Assembly: GCA_910584915.1 (NCBI GenBank)
Contig: CAJUDM010000040.1
Coordinates: 1 to 24,356, forward strand
DNA: 24,356 nt
From: an uncultured Lachnospiraceae bacterium
Lineage (GTDB): Bacteria > Bacillota > Clostridia > Lachnospirales > Lachnospiraceae
Reading direction: 5' to 3'
Shown here: piece by piece, positions 22,896 through 24,356 of the stretch
How positions within the stretch are numbered: the stretch's first letter is position 1
Layout of the letters: every line of letters begins with the position of its first letter
Position numbers and translations under genes: made by a program
The notes under the pieces: model-generated
Database searches by the model: none
Told to the model about the DNA's origin: nothing
What the model saw: the letters and a program-made list of their open reading frames with translations, nothing else

Positions 22896-24008
22896 ATGAA
22901 ATATATTATCAGGGATGATCAGGCAGGATTTGTATTGAAAAACGGAGTGTTTCAGAAAATGGTCACGGCGGGAATCTATCACTTTTCTCAGATGGCGGGC
23001 TATACGGTGGTGGTCAAAAAGATGCTCGGAGAGGTGAATTTTCCGGATGTGCCCTACCAGATACTTTCTAAAGATCCGGCGTTTTTGAATGCCACCGTAC
23101 ATATGGAAATACCGGACGGCTCCGTCGGGTTTCTCTACAGGAACGGAAATCTGGTTTCCTTTGCGACCAGAGAAGAATATGTTTTCTGGAATGTGTTCGA
23201 TCGGTATGAGATGAAAGTGGTATCGATGGAAGAGACTTTGATCGGCGCGGAGCTCACAAAACAGATGCTTTCCGTGCTTCCGAAGAGCCTCTACACGGAA
23301 CTTAGGGTGGGGGAGGGCGAGGTCGGGCTTGTCTATTACGACAATGTGATGCAGGAGCCGCTTGCCAAAGGATTGTATCGTTTCTGGAATTACCGCCATG
23401 TCGTCACCTGCACTGTGGTGGATATGAAACAGCAGACGCTGGATATCGCAGGGCAGGAGATCCTGACAAAGGATAAGATCGGTATCCGGATGAATGTGGC
23501 GTGCATGTACAGGGTGCGGGACGCGGTGGAACTTGTGTCTACGATCTCGGATCTGAAAACCCAGCTCTATCCGGCTGTGCAGCTTGCCATCCGCGAGATA
23601 GCGGGCAACTACAAACTGGATGAGATCTTGGAGGCGAAAGAGCGGATTTCCAGAGAGATCTACGGGGCGCTGAAGGAGAGGGAGGAGATGTTCTGCGTGG
23701 AATTTTTGACTGCCGGCATCAAGGATATCATCCTGCCCGGTGAGATCAGGGAGATCATGAACCGTGTCCTGATGGCGGAGAAAACCGCGCAGGCAAACGT
23801 GATTTCCAGGAGGGAAGAGGTGGCATCCACCAGGTCGCTCTTAAATACGGCGAAGCTGATGGAGGAGAATCAGACACTCTACAAGCTGAAAGAGCTGGAG
23901 TATCTGGAGAAGATCTGCGAAAAAGTGGGCGAGATCTCCGTGAACGGCAGCGCCGGGATCGTGGAACAGCTCGGGAAGATGATTGGGATGGGAGAGCGGC
24001 ATTTTTAG
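22896..24008 (+). CDS. SPFH/band-7 (slipin-type) protein without a membrane anchor
   Basis: The 370-residue protein starts at 22896, 7 nt after GGGAGG (22883-22888). SPFH proteins form oligomeric scaffolds, usually on membranes. Here no hydrophobic N-terminal hairpin is seen. The N-terminus instead shows three related modules of the pattern VGFxxxNGxxxxxxxxGxYxFW (about 7-42, 73-111 and 139-177). The SPFH core follows (180-290: QEILTKDKIGIRMNVACMYRV, then AIREIAGNYKLDEIL and GIKDIILPGEI). A coiled coil follows (290-345) rich in Glu, Lys and Leu. It lies downstream of rtcB and the tRNA-like arms on the same strand. A joint RNA-repair or stress role is inferred. Confidence 0.85.
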   Translation: MKYIIRDDQAGFVLKNGVFQKMVTAGIYHFSQMAGYTVVVKKMLGEVNFPDVPYQILSKDPAFLNATVHMEIPDGSVGFLYRNGNLVSFATREEYVFWNVFDRYEMKVVSMEETLIGAELTKQMLSVLPKSLYTELRVGEGEVGLVYYDNVMQEPLAKGLYRFWNYRHVVTCTVVDMKQQTLDIAGQEILTKDKIGIRMNVACMYRVRDAVELVSTISDLKTQLYPAVQLAIREIAGNYKLDEILEAKERISREIYGALKEREEMFCVEFLTAGIKDIILPGEIREIMNRVLMAEKTAQANVISRREEVASTRSLLNTAKLMEENQTLYKLKELEYLEKICEKVGEISVNGSAGIVEQLGKMIGMGERHF

Positions 24009-24076
24009 AGCTGATATAGTTCTACCTTTCTTCCACATGGGGGGAGGTACATGGTTTTCAGTTACGTTTTTATAAA

Positions 24077-24112
24077 TCAAGGGGCGACAGCACATGGACT
24101 GTCGCCCCTTGA
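24077..24112 (-). terminator. Strong terminator hairpin (minus strand), possibly used in both directions
   Basis: The perfect 14-bp stem runs 24077-24090 and 24099-24112 (core GGGGCGACAG / CTGTCGCCCC) with an 8-nt loop. On the minus strand it is followed by TTTATAAAAA, which fits termination of the partial gene at the right edge. On the plus strand no T run follows. Confidence 0.7.
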
Positions 24113-24153
24113 CTACCACTGGTAAAACAGAAATGTACAAACTGTTATTTGCT

Positions 24154-24356
24154 CTAATTAGATTTGCGTGGACGTACCCGTTCCTGCACTAAATCACTCT
24201 CAAAAGCAACTTCAATTTTTGCATAATTTATTTCGGCCCCGACAAATCTTATCACATACTCATTTTCTTTCAAAATATCATTTAACGAAATTGTAAAAGT
24301 GTCATTTTCAATATTCTCATTCCATGTATTTGCCCAGATAAGTTCATCTGTTTCAT
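24154..24356 (-). CDS. C-terminal part of an unidentified protein (partial)
   Basis: A minus-strand frame enters from the right edge and stops at TAG (24154-24156). It gives 66 residues starting ETDELIWANTWNENIENDTF, with a middle LKENEYVIRFVGAEINYAKI and ending in a basic tail RVRPRKSN. Composition is protein-like. The start is outside the window. A terminator hairpin lies 42 bp beyond the stop. The family is unknown. Confidence 0.6.
   Translation of the reverse strand, partial: ETDELIWANTWNENIENDTFTISLNDILKENEYVIRFVGAEINYAKIEVAFESDLVQERVRPRKSN

Overview
The window reads as chromosomal DNA of a low-to-mid GC Firmicute, most likely a Lachnospiraceae-type gut Clostridium. The reasons are strong GGAGG-type ribosome sites, sigma-A promoters with 16-17 bp spacers, many small lipoproteins, XRE regulators with membrane tails, a BlaR1/BlaI pair with an OXA-like sensor, and a compact panC-panD-coaBC operon. 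This placement is inferred from gene content, not from a search.

Layout. (1) 1-4813: a MarR-type repressor with its own operator-rich promoter, then a terminator/attenuator hairpin, then two ABC transporter pairs (ATPase+permease, ATPase+permease). (2) 4814-7761: a promoter carrying two BlaI-like operators drives three secreted or membrane-anchored proteins of unknown function. (3) 7951-10235, minus strand: blaI and blaR1, a beta-lactam-sensing repressor/metalloprotease pair with its own operator. The same operator design occurs at both promoters, so the three-gene envelope operon is probably in the BlaI regulon. No beta-lactamase gene is present. (4) 10336-11752: a cytidylate-kinase-like protein and, on the opposite strand, a small alarmone synthetase. 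(5) 12149-16154: panC, panD, coaBC and a BASS-family transporter. The operon is preceded by four 20-bp tandem repeats and contains two copies of a structured 72-73 bp repeat. With no panB or panE here, the transporter is a good candidate pantoate/ketopantoate importer. (6) 16183-18369: an XRE regulator with a membrane tail, a lipoprotein and an unknown protein. (7) 18360-24008: two tandem WYL-domain regulators (minus strand), a ~197 bp inverted-repeat element, rtcB (RNA ligase), a ~125 bp stretch of reduced tRNA-like arms, and an SPFH/slipin protein. (8) A partial unknown gene runs off the right edge on the minus strand, behind its own terminator hairpin.

The two most interesting regions are the WYL-WYL / rtcB / tRNA-like arms / slipin locus, which looks like a regulated RNA-repair island with built-in tRNA mimics, and the BlaI-type operators in front of the lipoprotein operon. 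Neither can be confirmed without comparative searches.
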